This document shows positions 42,852-51,856 of a DNA stretch of 64,000 nt, piece after piece (position 1 is the stretch's first letter; every line of letters starts with the position of its first letter). Both the position numbers and the translations under genes were made by a program. This DNA comes from Actinomadura sp. NBRC 104412 (GTDB lineage Bacteria; Actinomycetota; Actinomycetes; Streptosporangiales; Streptosporangiaceae): NCBI RefSeq assembly GCF_030269515.1, contig NZ_BSTM01000012.1, positions 1 through 64,000 on the forward strand. The letters run 5' to 3'. The notes below the pieces were generated by a model, which saw only the letters and a program-made list of their open reading frames with translations, ran no database searches and was not told where the DNA came from.

Positions 42852-44357
42852 TCACTCGGAGGGCAAGCGGTCTTTGGCCTGTTCGAGTGCTTCGGCGACG
42901 GCGGTGAACTCGGCGAGGGCCGCTTGCAGATCTTCAACGATCTCCCGCGCGATGACGTCGGGGGGCAGGAGGCCGTCGGCGTCCTCCAGGCTGGGGTCTT
43001 TCAGCCAGGTGATGTCGAGGTTGGCCTTGTCTCGCGCGATCAGCTCCTCATAACTGAACGGTTTGAAGCGCTCGGTTTCCTCGCGCTTCTCTCGCGGCTC
43101 TCCAGGCCGATAGCACTCGACGAAGTCGTTCAGGTGCTCACGGGTGAGCCGGTTCTGCTTGAGCGTGAAGTGCTGGCCCGTGCGGAAGTCGTACACCCAC
43201 AGGTTTGCGGTCCATGGCTCATCGGGCCGGGCCGGCTGCTTGTCGAAGAACAGCACGTTCGCCTTGACGCCGCCCGCGTAGAAAATCCCGGTAGGCAGGC
43301 GCAGCATCGTATGGACATCAAACTGCTTGAGCAGCCGCCGCCGGATCGTTTCCCCGGCCCCGCCCTCGAACAGCACGTTGTCGGGCAACACCACGGCCGC
43401 CCGGCCGGGGATGCCGAGCATGGACGCGATGTGCTGGACGAAGTTGAGCTGTTTGTTCTTGGTGGTGACCCAGAAGTCCTGGCGGTTGTACTCGATGTCC
43501 TCGCGGCTGGCCCGGCCGTCCTCACCCACGATGGTGATGGACGACTTGCGCCCGAACGGAGGATTGGCGAGCACGACGCTCGGATAGTTGCGAGGAGACT
43601 CCGCCAATGCGTCGCGCACCTCGATGAGTGACTGGCCGGTGGGCTTGCCGATGCCATGGAGCAGCATGTTCATGGCCGCAAGCCGTGCCGTACCGTCCAC
43701 CAGCTCCGTACCGCTGATGCCGCCACCGGCCAGCCGGTCGCGCTGCTCAGGAGTCAGCTCGCTTCCGTGGTGGCGCTGAATGTAGTCGTACGCCGCCAGC
43801 AAGAAGCCGCCCGTACCGCAGGCGGGGTCGCTGATCGTGTCGTCCGGGCCGGGCTGGAGACAATCGACCATCGCTGCGATCAGTTCACGAGGCGTGAAGT
43901 ACTGGCCCGCCCCGGACTTGATGTCCTCCGCGCCCTTGGCCAATAGCTCTTCATAGGCGTCACCCTTGACGTCCACGCCCTGGCTGGACCACCGCTCCTT
44001 GTCGATCAGGTCGACGATCAGCCGCTTGAGCTTGGCCGGGTCCTGGATCTTGTTCTGCGCCTTGCGGAAGATGACACCAAGCGTGTCCTCACGCTGCCCG
44101 AACCTGCGGAGGATGTGGTTGTACTCGTCCTCCAGGTCCTCCCCGTCCGCGTCCAAGAGTGTCTGCCATGCATTGGCGACAGGCTTCAACGACTCGTCCG
44201 GGAAGCTCCTCCTAGTGGCGCGCTCATGTCCCATCTTCAAGAAGAGCAGGAAGGTGAGCTGCTCCACGTAGTCGATCGTGGAGACGCCGTCGTCCCGCAG
44301 AACATCGCAGTAGTTCCACAGCTTCGCGACCAGCCGCCGCGTCTCGGGAGTACTCAC
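42852..44357 (-). CDS. hsdM: Type I restriction-modification DNA methyltransferase subunit
   Basis: This 501-residue N6-adenine methyltransferase has an HsdM N-terminal helical domain (LVAKLWNYCDVLRDDGVSTIDYVEQLTFLLFLKMG). The SAM motif is DPACGTGGF (177-185) and the catalytic motif IV is NPPFG (265-269). GAGQYFTPRELIAAMVDCL is the family signature before motif I. The GTG start overlaps the hsdS stop (GTGA), giving coupled translation. It is the last gene of the operon AIPR-hsdR-hsdS-hsdM. Confidence 0.97.
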   Translation of the reverse strand: MSTPETRRLVAKLWNYCDVLRDDGVSTIDYVEQLTFLLFLKMGHERATRRSFPDESLKPVANAWQTLLDADGEDLEDEYNHILRRFGQREDTLGVIFRKAQNKIQDPAKLKRLIVDLIDKERWSSQGVDVKGDAYEELLAKGAEDIKSGAGQYFTPRELIAAMVDCLQPGPDDTISDPACGTGGFLLAAYDYIQRHHGSELTPEQRDRLAGGGISGTELVDGTARLAAMNMLLHGIGKPTGQSLIEVRDALAESPRNYPSVVLANPPFGRKSSITIVGEDGRASREDIEYNRQDFWVTTKNKQLNFVQHIASMLGIPGRAAVVLPDNVLFEGGAGETIRRRLLKQFDVHTMLRLPTGIFYAGGVKANVLFFDKQPARPDEPWTANLWVYDFRTGQHFTLKQNRLTREHLNDFVECYRPGEPREKREETERFKPFSYEELIARDKANLDITWLKDPSLEDADGLLPPDVIAREIVEDLQAALAEFTAVAEALEQAKDRLPSE

Positions 44358-45730
44358 ACCAACGTCTCTTCCTGAGGTGCCGTCTTACCCTTACCACGCC
44401 GCGCCCGCCGCACCGGCCCCTGCGCCGCCCGCTCAGCCCGAATACGCTCCAGCAACACGGAGGCAGGCTCATCCGCCGGATCCTGCTCCACCAACCGCCC
44501 CGCAAACGCTTCCCTCAGGAGCGAGCGGCGTAGAGTATTCGCTCGACGGTAACCACTTCCGATCGCCTGCTCGGCGACATCAAGGCGCGTACGCCACTGC
44601 TGCACCTCGGCAACCAATCTTTTCTGCGTAGACAATGATGGGACTGGAATCCTCACTGACTTTACTTTTGCGGTGCTGAGAGTAAACAGGCCACTAGTTG
44701 AACTGGCGACTGACCTAATCTCTTGGGCTGTTCGGGGTGCGTTCCAAATATGCTCTAGGTAGCCCGGGTCAAGTTCCGGGCCGGGTCGCACGCGTATCAG
44801 ATGATTCTGGTGGACGCAGTTCGGAATCTCGTCATGCCACATAGCCGCCCGGCCGATCTGCTCGGGACTGCCGTTGCCTTCCACGACGAGCAGGTCTCCT
44901 CTTTTAAGGCGGTAGCGTTCTATCTCTGCGCCAAAGAGCTCAACCTGATGAACATCGGAGAGGTTCAGTCCGCCACGCGATACGTTGGCTACCCGCAAGA
45001 AAGGATAAAAATTGTTTACTGGACGGCGCTTCGGTTGTTTCTGAATTCCACCTTGCACTTGGGCGACCTCTGCAATTGCTCTCAAAGGCACATCACTCGT
45101 GCTCTCACCATAAGGTTTGCTGGCAAGTGCGTTGAGTACGGAGGCCCACAGAACCTGCGTACGTCTACCAGCCAGGGTAACGGCCTGGTTTGCTGCGACC
45201 AGATCGGAAAGGTGACCTTCGAGGGTGGCGACGATGCGGCGCTGCTCAGCTAGCGGCGGCACCGAAAGGTTTATGCGCTTGAGTTTCGCGGTGCTCAGTG
45301 TATAAAGACCGCTCGTGGTACTGGCCACCTGCCACAACTGGTCGATCACATCAGGCGAGTTCCAGGCCAGTTCCAGGTACTTGGGAAGTATGGCCTGTGT
45401 CGGCCTTATGCAGATTAGGTGATTTTGGTGGACGCAGTTTTCAATCTCGCCGTTCCACATAGCGGCTCGACCAATTTCTTTTGCGCTGCCATTGCCTTCC
45501 ACGACGAGCAGGTCCCCTGCATGCAAGGCGTAACGCTCAAGTTCACCCTCAAATAGTTCGATTTCGTGAACTACATCCAGTTTCAGGGACCCTCGCGCCA
45601 CATTCGCGACCCTCAGGAAAGGGTATTTGTTCTTAACAGGACGCCGCTTTGCCTGTTTCTGGATTCCGCCTCGTACATCAGCGACATCACTGATAGGAAC
45701 ACGAGCCCAACCAGGAGGGAGGTCGGTCAT
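44354..45730 (-). CDS. hsdS: Type I restriction-modification specificity subunit with duplicated TRDs
   Basis: This 458-residue HsdS has two target-recognition domains (about residues 10-160 and 205-360), each followed by a conserved helix (LAEQRRIVATLEGHLSDLVA; STQKRLVAEVQQWRTRLDVA). The two domains are strikingly alike: GGIQKQ[A/P]KRRPV, YPFLRVANV, GDLLVVEGNGS, IGRAAMW and CVHQNHLI occur in both, with STTSGLYTLSTAK in one and SSTSGLFTLSTAK in the other. Both halves therefore should read the same half-site. The gene is visibly more AT-rich than its surroundings. Start ATG overlaps the hsdR stop (ATGA). Confidence 0.96.
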   Translation of the reverse strand: MTDLPPGWARVPISDVADVRGGIQKQAKRRPVKNKYPFLRVANVARGSLKLDVVHEIELFEGELERYALHAGDLLVVEGNGSAKEIGRAAMWNGEIENCVHQNHLICIRPTQAILPKYLELAWNSPDVIDQLWQVASTTSGLYTLSTAKLKRINLSVPPLAEQRRIVATLEGHLSDLVAANQAVTLAGRRTQVLWASVLNALASKPYGESTSDVPLRAIAEVAQVQGGIQKQPKRRPVNNFYPFLRVANVSRGGLNLSDVHQVELFGAEIERYRLKRGDLLVVEGNGSPEQIGRAAMWHDEIPNCVHQNHLIRVRPGPELDPGYLEHIWNAPRTAQEIRSVASSTSGLFTLSTAKVKSVRIPVPSLSTQKRLVAEVQQWRTRLDVAEQAIGSGYRRANTLRRSLLREAFAGRLVEQDPADEPASVLLERIRAERAAQGPVRRARRGKGKTAPQEETLV

Positions 45731-48700
45731 GCGGTGAGGCTCCGGTTCAGGTCGGAGAGGACTTCTTCGGCTTTGGACTCGCCGAACGTGGACAGGAAGC
45801 CGTCGATTCCGCCTCGTTCGGTGAACGGGGCGTTCTCCAGCTCCGTGTGGTCGATCGACGCCTGGGTGATGACGACGTCGCGGATGCGGTCGAGCCACCA
45901 CCTCTGATCGACGGTGAACTCGACTCCGGCCTGCCTCTGCTTCACAAGCCACGCAGCGTACCGCTCCTCCACGACACTCCGGTGTGGTTTGGGTTCCCGC
46001 TCAAGCCCCAGCTCGAAGCGGATCAGGCCGATAAGGTCGACCACGTCGTGCTTCGTGTTCTGCTTGTGGGTGGCCAGGTCGAGGCGCTCGTACGCCTGCC
46101 ACAGGTCCTCGGGCGTCCAGTGGTGCGGGGGACGGGCGATGCGAGCGGCCAGCTCCTTGAGCTTCGCGTACGCGGCGCGGCCGGGCTGTCCACTGCGGTA
46201 CGCCGTCTCGATCGCGGTGATCTCCTCGCGGTGCTCCTCCAGGTACGCGCGCCACGACGTGATGACCTCCTGCGCGCGAACCCTCGGGTCCTGGCCGGCG
46301 GCCTCGATCAGGGTGTCGCGGTTGGCCTCGTCCCAGTACACGTCGTGGGCGCGGCGGATCTCCAGCAGGCGCCGCCTCAGCTCGACGTTCTCCGCCAGCG
46401 GGCGTACGGCCCGGACGACCAGATCATGGATGGCGCTCTTCCCACCGGTGCGCTGGGCCTCCTCCAGGGCGTCGGGGTCGGCGCAGCTCGACACCGAGTT
46501 GATGACCGACTCCAGCGACCGTCCGGCAAGGCCCTCCAGCTCGGCCCGCTCCTCCGGCTTGATCTGCTTGTTGAGGCGGGCGAGACGGCCGGCGAGGGTG
46601 GACGCCTCGTCGGGCGTGATCGTCAGGTTGCCCGCCTTGTTGAGCAGGGCCTCAAGGCTGATCTGCTTCTCGCTGTGCTGGACGAGCGGGGTCGCGTCCA
46701 CGCGGGGCGAGTCCGTGACTCCGACCGCGTCCACGAGGACGAACCGGGTCTTCGCCTCCACGTCCGGAGTGACCTGCTTCAGCTCGGCCGGGTCGACGGT
46801 GCGGGCGCCGCGCCCCTTCATCTGCTCGAACAGGGCCCAGCTCTTGACCTCGTTCATGAAGAACACGCATTCCAGCGGCCGGATGTCCGTACCGGTGGCG
46901 ATCATGTTGACGGTGACGGCGATCCGCAGATCCGGGGAGTTGCGGAACGCCGCGATGAGGTCGTCGGGGTTGGCGACCCGGTAGGTGATCTTCTGGCAGA
47001 AGTCGTTGCCCTTGCCGAACACCGTCCGCACCGTCTGGACGATCTCCTCCGCGTGGTTGTCGTCCACGGCGAAGATCAGCGTTTTGGGCACGTACCTGCG
47101 GCCCGGGAAGATCTCGGTGAACAGCCGGTCGCGGAAGGTTTCCAGCACCAGCCGGAGCTGCCCGGTGCTGATCACCTTGCGGCCGAGCTGGGCGCCGGTC
47201 CAGGTGAAGTCCTCCTCCAGCTCCTCGTACCGCCTGCGGCGGGTGGGGCGGCTCATGATCGGTACGACCATGCCGCGCTCGATGGTGGCGCCCTGCTCGG
47301 CGTGCTCGGTACGGATGCGGTAGACGTCGAAGTCGACGTTGACGTTGTCGGCGACCGACTCGCGGTAGGTGTACTCGCTGACGAGGTTCTGGTGGAAGAA
47401 GCCGAACGTCTGCTTGACCGGGGTGGCGGTCAGGCCGACCAGGTAGGCGTCGAAGTACTCCAGCACCTGCCGCCACACGCCGTAGATGGACCGGTGGCAC
47501 TCGTCCACGACGACCAGGTCGAACGACTCGGGCGGCAGGTCCGCGCTGTACTCCACCTCCACCACGCCGCCGGCGTCGTAGGAGTCGTACGCCTCGTCCT
47601 CGACATCCGGGTCCACCGGCTGGCCGCGCAGCCGCGCATACAGGCGCTGGACGGTGGAGATCACGACCTTGGTCGAGTCCTTCATGGCGGCGCCGCCGAG
47701 GCGCTCGACGTTGTAGAGCTCGGTGAACTTGCGGCCGTCGTCGGGCGTGACGAAGTTGTCGAACTCGGTGTACGCCTGCTTGCCCAGGTTGTTGCGGTCG
47801 ACCAGGAAGAGCACCCGCCGGGCCTTGGCCTCCTTGAGCAGCCGGTAGATCTGCGTGACCGCCATGTAGGTCTTGCCCGCCCCGGTGGCCATCTGGATCA
47901 GCCCGCGCTGCTCGTCCCGGGCGAGGGACTCCTCCAGACCGTTGATGGCGCGGGCCTGGGCGGCGCGCAGGCCGCGTGTGTCCAGCTCGGGCAGCCTGCG
48001 CAGCCGGGCGCGCAGCGTGGGCGCCTCCGGCTCGGCGTCCGCCTCGCGCATCCAGCGGGCCAGCGTCTCCGGACGGTGGAACGAGAACACCTGGCGGGCG
48101 CGCGGGGCCGGGTCGAGCGTGTTGGTGAAGTGCGTCTCGACCGCCGTGGTCTCATACCGGAACGGCAGCGGCATCCTCCAGGCGGCCATCTGCTGGGACG
48201 CGGTGAGCCCGTCGGCGTAGCGGGCCGACTGGCGCTCCACCGGGGTCAGCGCCGTGCCCTCGCGCTTGGCCTCGATCACCCCGACGAGCTTCTGGTCGAC
48301 GTACAGGATGTAGTCGGCGACGCCGTCGGCGGTCGACACCTCCCGCACGGCCACTCCCTGGGCGGCGAACAGGTTGACGGTGGCGGCGTCCTGGACCGAC
48401 CAGCCCGCCAGCGCCATCATCTCGTCCACCCGGACGCGGACCTCGGCCTCGGTCAGCGGCTCGGTCGCCGCCTGCTGGGCGCGGGCGACGAAGGCGTCAC
48501 GCTCGGCGGCGTTCACCCGGCGCGTGGACGCCGCCGACGTGGCGAACCGCCGCTCCGCCTCGGCGGCGTCCCGCGTGCTCTCCCCCAGCAGGACGCGCAG
48601 CCGCTCCCGGTCGGCGACCGCGCGGGCCAGCTCCGCCTCGGCCTCCTGGCGGGCACGGCGCTCGGCCTCCAGCTTCGTGACCTGGCCGTCCCGGTGAACC

Positions 48701-49236
48701 TTGACCTCGGCCAGGCGCTCCCGCAGGCGCGCCAGTTCCTCGCGCAGCGTCGCCAGCTCGGCCCGGTCGGCCGAGGACCGCGTCTCAGCCCCGGCCCTGG
48801 GCTCCTGCGGCGGCAGGAAGGCAGCCGGAGCGGCCTCGCCGGTGACGGCACGGTGATACCAGACACCCAGATCGAAGCAGGTCCGGACGCACTTCAGCGC
48901 CTCCCGCACATCGCCCCAGTGCGTGTGGACGGCCCGGTTGCCCGACTTCCGCACCTCATCGAAAGCCTGCTGGATATTGGGAGCGAGCACCCCGGCCGCC
49001 GTGAGCGCCTGCAGGCGATGGCCGTGCGTCGTCCCGTTCACCGGGGTTTGGGTGCGGTTGATCAGCAAGTGCACCAGAGTCTCGGTGAAACGGCGGGCCT
49101 TGCCCATCGCCGCGTCGGGATCGCTGTAGAGGTACGATTCGGCGGCGACACCGTCGATCACCAGTAGCGGTTCATGCTGGAACAGGAAACCGAAATTCCT
49201 TGATCTTTTCGCAAGCTCGTCGATGGGTTCCGGCAT
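45727..49236 (-). CDS. hsdR: Type I restriction endonuclease/translocase subunit
   Basis: This 1169-residue HsdR has an N-terminal DUF4145-like region (1-140) and a long coiled coil (about 155-245, Arg/Glu/Ala-rich). A PD-(D/E)xK nuclease core follows (ADYILYVDQKLVGVIEAKRE; Asp about 308, Glu-Ala-Lys about 323-325). The SF2 helicase motor has Walker A TGAGKT (about 452), DECH (about 578), LTATP and GRGARTVDP, and an EcoEI-type C-terminal region completes it. It cleaves unmodified DNA after ATP-driven translocation in complex with HsdM and HsdS. ATG 49236 has GAGGGG five bases upstream. Confidence 0.97.
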   Translation of the reverse strand: MPEPIDELAKRSRNFGFLFQHEPLLVIDGVAAESYLYSDPDAAMGKARRFTETLVHLLINRTQTPVNGTTHGHRLQALTAAGVLAPNIQQAFDEVRKSGNRAVHTHWGDVREALKCVRTCFDLGVWYHRAVTGEAAPAAFLPPQEPRAGAETRSSADRAELATLREELARLRERLAEVKVHRDGQVTKLEAERRARQEAEAELARAVADRERLRVLLGESTRDAAEAERRFATSAASTRRVNAAERDAFVARAQQAATEPLTEAEVRVRVDEMMALAGWSVQDAATVNLFAAQGVAVREVSTADGVADYILYVDQKLVGVIEAKREGTALTPVERQSARYADGLTASQQMAAWRMPLPFRYETTAVETHFTNTLDPAPRARQVFSFHRPETLARWMREADAEPEAPTLRARLRRLPELDTRGLRAAQARAINGLEESLARDEQRGLIQMATGAGKTYMAVTQIYRLLKEAKARRVLFLVDRNNLGKQAYTEFDNFVTPDDGRKFTELYNVERLGGAAMKDSTKVVISTVQRLYARLRGQPVDPDVEDEAYDSYDAGGVVEVEYSADLPPESFDLVVVDECHRSIYGVWRQVLEYFDAYLVGLTATPVKQTFGFFHQNLVSEYTYRESVADNVNVDFDVYRIRTEHAEQGATIERGMVVPIMSRPTRRRRYEELEEDFTWTGAQLGRKVISTGQLRLVLETFRDRLFTEIFPGRRYVPKTLIFAVDDNHAEEIVQTVRTVFGKGNDFCQKITYRVANPDDLIAAFRNSPDLRIAVTVNMIATGTDIRPLECVFFMNEVKSWALFEQMKGRGARTVDPAELKQVTPDVEAKTRFVLVDAVGVTDSPRVDATPLVQHSEKQISLEALLNKAGNLTITPDEASTLAGRLARLNKQIKPEERAELEGLAGRSLESVINSVSSCADPDALEEAQRTGGKSAIHDLVVRAVRPLAENVELRRRLLEIRRAHDVYWDEANRDTLIEAAGQDPRVRAQEVITSWRAYLEEHREEITAIETAYRSGQPGRAAYAKLKELAARIARPPHHWTPEDLWQAYERLDLATHKQNTKHDVVDLIGLIRFELGLEREPKPHRSVVEERYAAWLVKQRQAGVEFTVDQRWWLDRIRDVVITQASIDHTELENAPFTERGGIDGFLSTFGESKAEEVLSDLNRSLTA

Positions 49237-49317
49237 GTCCCCTCGTCCGTCCCTGGAAGTTGCGAAGAACGTTGCAGGATATAGGGAGCAGCAGGTCATT
49301 TCCACCGACTTTGGATA

Positions 49318-51444
49318 TCAGTCGGCCTCGGCCTCGTCGGCGAACACACGAAGCGCCAGGTCCCAGAGCGACTGACCGTCCGCGAGCATCCAGCGGGCGG
49401 GTCCCTGCACGGAGACCGGCGCATTCTCGTACCTGGCGAGTTCCCAGATCCGCTGCACGAGGCCGCTCGGCGAGTACTTCTCCTCGTCGTACGCCCACAG
49501 CAGGCAGGAACGCCGGTCGTTCACCCAGGTGGCCTGGGACCGGCGCCCGTCCTCAGCGAGCCAGTCGCGCACGGCGGCCTTCTCGCTCTTGCTCCGGGGC
49601 TCGAAGGTCAGCGGAGTGCCGTCGGCGAGCACGCCGGCGTTGACCAGCGTGGGTACTGCGTTGGGTCGCCGCGGCTTGCGTGCCCGCGGCGCCGACGGGC
49701 GGTAGTCCTCGGAAAGAACGGGGGCCGACCCTGCACGGCGCACGTCCGCCAACACCAGCCGCGCGAGCTCCCGGCAGCGACGTTCGTCATTGAAGGTGCT
49801 GCTGAGGAAGGAGCCGGGGAACTGCTCGTCCACGTGGTGGATCAGCCAGGGCAATATCGAAGCGGTCAACTCCGGAACGCTCGCCAGCGTGCCCTCCCAG
49901 TCCAGTGCCGGGTCGTCGATCTCGTCCAGGTCGATGAGCTGGAAGACCATGTGAGTGACGAGCAACTCGCCTCGCCTCGCCATATCCGCCGCCCGTCCTT
50001 GCAGGCTCCTGCGTTCGGCCTCGAGCGCCACGCCCACCGCGCGGCGTACCTGTACGCAGCGCCAGATTCGGTGGGCGGTCGGGGTCTCTCCGAACAGGCG
50101 CGGGTACGCGCCCCCGGCACCGCGCTCCCAGAGCAGATCGGTGTCCCGGCTGGCGCGTACGGCCAGTTCCGGGGTGCGGTGGGCGCAGGCGAGCGCGGTC
50201 GCCGCGTGAACGACCGAGCACCCCGCCTCGGAGTCCGGGTCCGGCTCGCCGCGCTTGTAGACGTAGGTCTTGCCGAGGGACAGCAGGAAATCCTGCCTGA
50301 TCTCCGCCTGAGCCGGGTCGAGCGCGATGAAGTCCCGCCGGGTCACGTCGTTCTGCGTGTTGGTGGTCTCGGTGATGCGCTTGGCGTACTCGGGACGATC
50401 GTCTCCCAAGGAGAAGAGCCGTACGGTCACCTCGGCTTCGGGAGCGGTGCCCGGCTCCTGCCCCATCACCTCGTGGATCGCCGTGACGGTCTGCGCCCCG
50501 TTCACGACGCTGACACCCTTCAGGGTCAGCTCGATCGGCTCCCCCGCCATGCGCTTGCCGAGGTACTTGTAGCTGATGCCGTCGCACAGCACGGTGATGC
50601 CGTTGTTGAAGTACCAGAAGTTCTCCGGCTCTTTGGAGAGCGTCTCTTTGATCCCGGCGTTGATCCGGGTCGCCCCGAGTGACTTGCGGACGTTCTCCTC
50701 GTAGAGCGCGTCACCATGCTCGGCGTACCAGCGCGCGATGTCGCTGACTCCGACCGATCCCTGCCATGCCTCGAAGGGGACATCACGCTTGCCCCAGTTC
50801 CACATCCTCGCCTTGACGTTGATCGGGGCGGGTGCCACGTCCCGCTGCAACAAGGCGTGGAAGTCGGTCGTGCCGAGTACCTTGTGCTCGAGCAAGGGCC
50901 CGTGCACGTTGGCGTCCGAGCAGAGACGGTCGATGACCTGGGCGGCGGACTCGTACAGTGTGGCCGGTCCCAAGAGGGCGATGACGAGGCGTATTCGCAG
51001 CCGTGGATCTCCGAGGGCGGCGTCCAACCGTGCGGTGAACGGCTCGATCCGGGCTTTGTTGAAGGGTTCGAAGTTCCGGTTGCCGATGAGCCGGACTCCA
51101 TCGGCGAACTTGAGCGCTTCGGCCTTGTCGATCTTTGCCTTGCCCAGGTCGCTCCACTTGGCCTGGACGAGCCACACATCACGGGTGTTCTCGCTTACCG
51201 CGATGGCGTCGATGCCCTGGTCCCTGTCACCATCGATGACCGACCGTCCGGCCGTCTCGAAGTCGCATCCGGTCATGAGCCGTATGGCCTCGGCCGCCAG
51301 CGCACGCGAGAGGAAGCGCTGCTGCCACTCACTTTCTGGATAGTCCTCCAGGTCGGCCTCATATATACGGCCCTTGTAGTTGTCCAACAGTGCCTTGCGC
51401 ACGTGCTCTACCTGGAGCGGCCTCTTCGGTTGCTTCGCGTCCAT
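49318..51444 (-). CDS. AIPR-family phage-resistance protein with nuclease core and RAMA-like C-terminus
   Basis: This 708-residue protein is of the abortive infection phage resistance (AIPR) type. An N-terminal PD-(D/E)xK-like core reads DGDRDQGIDAIAVSE, then DVWLVQAKWSD (Asp and Gln-x-Lys). The AIPR signature follows: NFWYFNNGITVLCDGISY, VVNGAQTVTAIHEV and ITETTNTQNDVTRRDFIALD. About residues 590-690 contain LVNAGVLADGTPLTFEP, RSKSEKAAVRDWLAEDGRR and KYSPSGLVQRIWELA, matching the pattern of a RAMA domain, which accompanies DNA methylases and restriction enzymes. It is first in the operon, 81 bp before hsdR. GTG at 51453 is an alternative start. Confidence 0.88.
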   Translation of the reverse strand: MDAKQPKRPLQVEHVRKALLDNYKGRIYEADLEDYPESEWQQRFLSRALAAEAIRLMTGCDFETAGRSVIDGDRDQGIDAIAVSENTRDVWLVQAKWSDLGKAKIDKAEALKFADGVRLIGNRNFEPFNKARIEPFTARLDAALGDPRLRIRLVIALLGPATLYESAAQVIDRLCSDANVHGPLLEHKVLGTTDFHALLQRDVAPAPINVKARMWNWGKRDVPFEAWQGSVGVSDIARWYAEHGDALYEENVRKSLGATRINAGIKETLSKEPENFWYFNNGITVLCDGISYKYLGKRMAGEPIELTLKGVSVVNGAQTVTAIHEVMGQEPGTAPEAEVTVRLFSLGDDRPEYAKRITETTNTQNDVTRRDFIALDPAQAEIRQDFLLSLGKTYVYKRGEPDPDSEAGCSVVHAATALACAHRTPELAVRASRDTDLLWERGAGGAYPRLFGETPTAHRIWRCVQVRRAVGVALEAERRSLQGRAADMARRGELLVTHMVFQLIDLDEIDDPALDWEGTLASVPELTASILPWLIHHVDEQFPGSFLSSTFNDERRCRELARLVLADVRRAGSAPVLSEDYRPSAPRARKPRRPNAVPTLVNAGVLADGTPLTFEPRSKSEKAAVRDWLAEDGRRSQATWVNDRRSCLLWAYDEEKYSPSGLVQRIWELARYENAPVSVQGPARWMLADGQSLWDLALRVFADEAEAD

Positions 51445-51769
51445 CCCGCCCACATGCTCGTCGTGCTCAGCAGTTCACCGACCGCCCTGTCGACCGGGGG
51501 CTTTCGCGGACCGACCGGCGGCCTCTTAATGATTAGGCGGTCGGCCGCACCTTACCGACATTTCTCGCATCGGGTCCGGATCTGGTCAGGGGTGTATCCG
51601 GCAATGGTTCGGATTCTGGTCAGGCCACAGTGTTGTGATCTCGGTTGGGGAGCGCGGACGGTGGCGGGGCGCCCACAGGCGTCCGGCATCCCTCGGAGAG
51701 GGCCGCGGTACGGGGCGGGCTCGTCCCTCGAACCGGCCGGCGGGTAAGCAACGCCACGGTCCCCGAGGC
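51445..51769. other. Intergenic boundary region without genes
   Basis: No supported gene. It contains an AT-rich patch (about 51525-51535, TTAATGATTAGG), probably part of the AIPR-operon promoter. A near-direct repeat is also present: CGGATCTGGTCAGG at 51577 and CGGATTCTGGTCAGG at 51610. It may mark one end of the accessory region. Confidence 0.45.
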
Positions 51770-51799
51770 TTGACCATCAGGGGCGTTGTACTCTGATAC
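51770..51799 (+). promoter_or_regulatory. Sigma-70-like promoter of the thiolase gene
   Basis: TTGACC (51770-51775), an 18-bp spacer and TGATAC (51794-51799) form a recognisable -35/-10 pair about 57 bp upstream of the thiolase start. GATACT one base later is an alternative -10. Confidence 0.6.
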
Positions 51800-51803
51800 T
51801 GCT

Positions 51804-51822
51804 AACCGAATCTCGCTCGGTT
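51804..51822. promoter_or_regulatory. Candidate operator downstream of the thiolase promoter
   Basis: AACCGA (51804-51809) and TCGGTT (51817-51822) are perfect inverted arms with a 7-bp spacer, right at the expected transcription start. A repressor bound here would block initiation. The octamer AACCGAAT is also found at 54750 upstream of the acyl-CoA dehydrogenase, hinting at a shared regulator. Confidence 0.5.
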
Positions 51823-51856
51823 TCCGGGACGGAACCCGACCCACATTGGAGGCGCA

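Noticed and set aside
44801..45253. 150-residue plus-strand frame opposite hsdS
   Set aside because: It lies fully inside a well-supported hsdS coding region and shows no motifs or ribosome-binding site.
45847..49167. 1106-residue plus-strand open frame opposite hsdR
   Set aside because: The minus strand encodes a complete HsdR with all motifs. The plus frame has low-complexity His/Gly/Arg/Val composition typical of GC-rich antisense frames.
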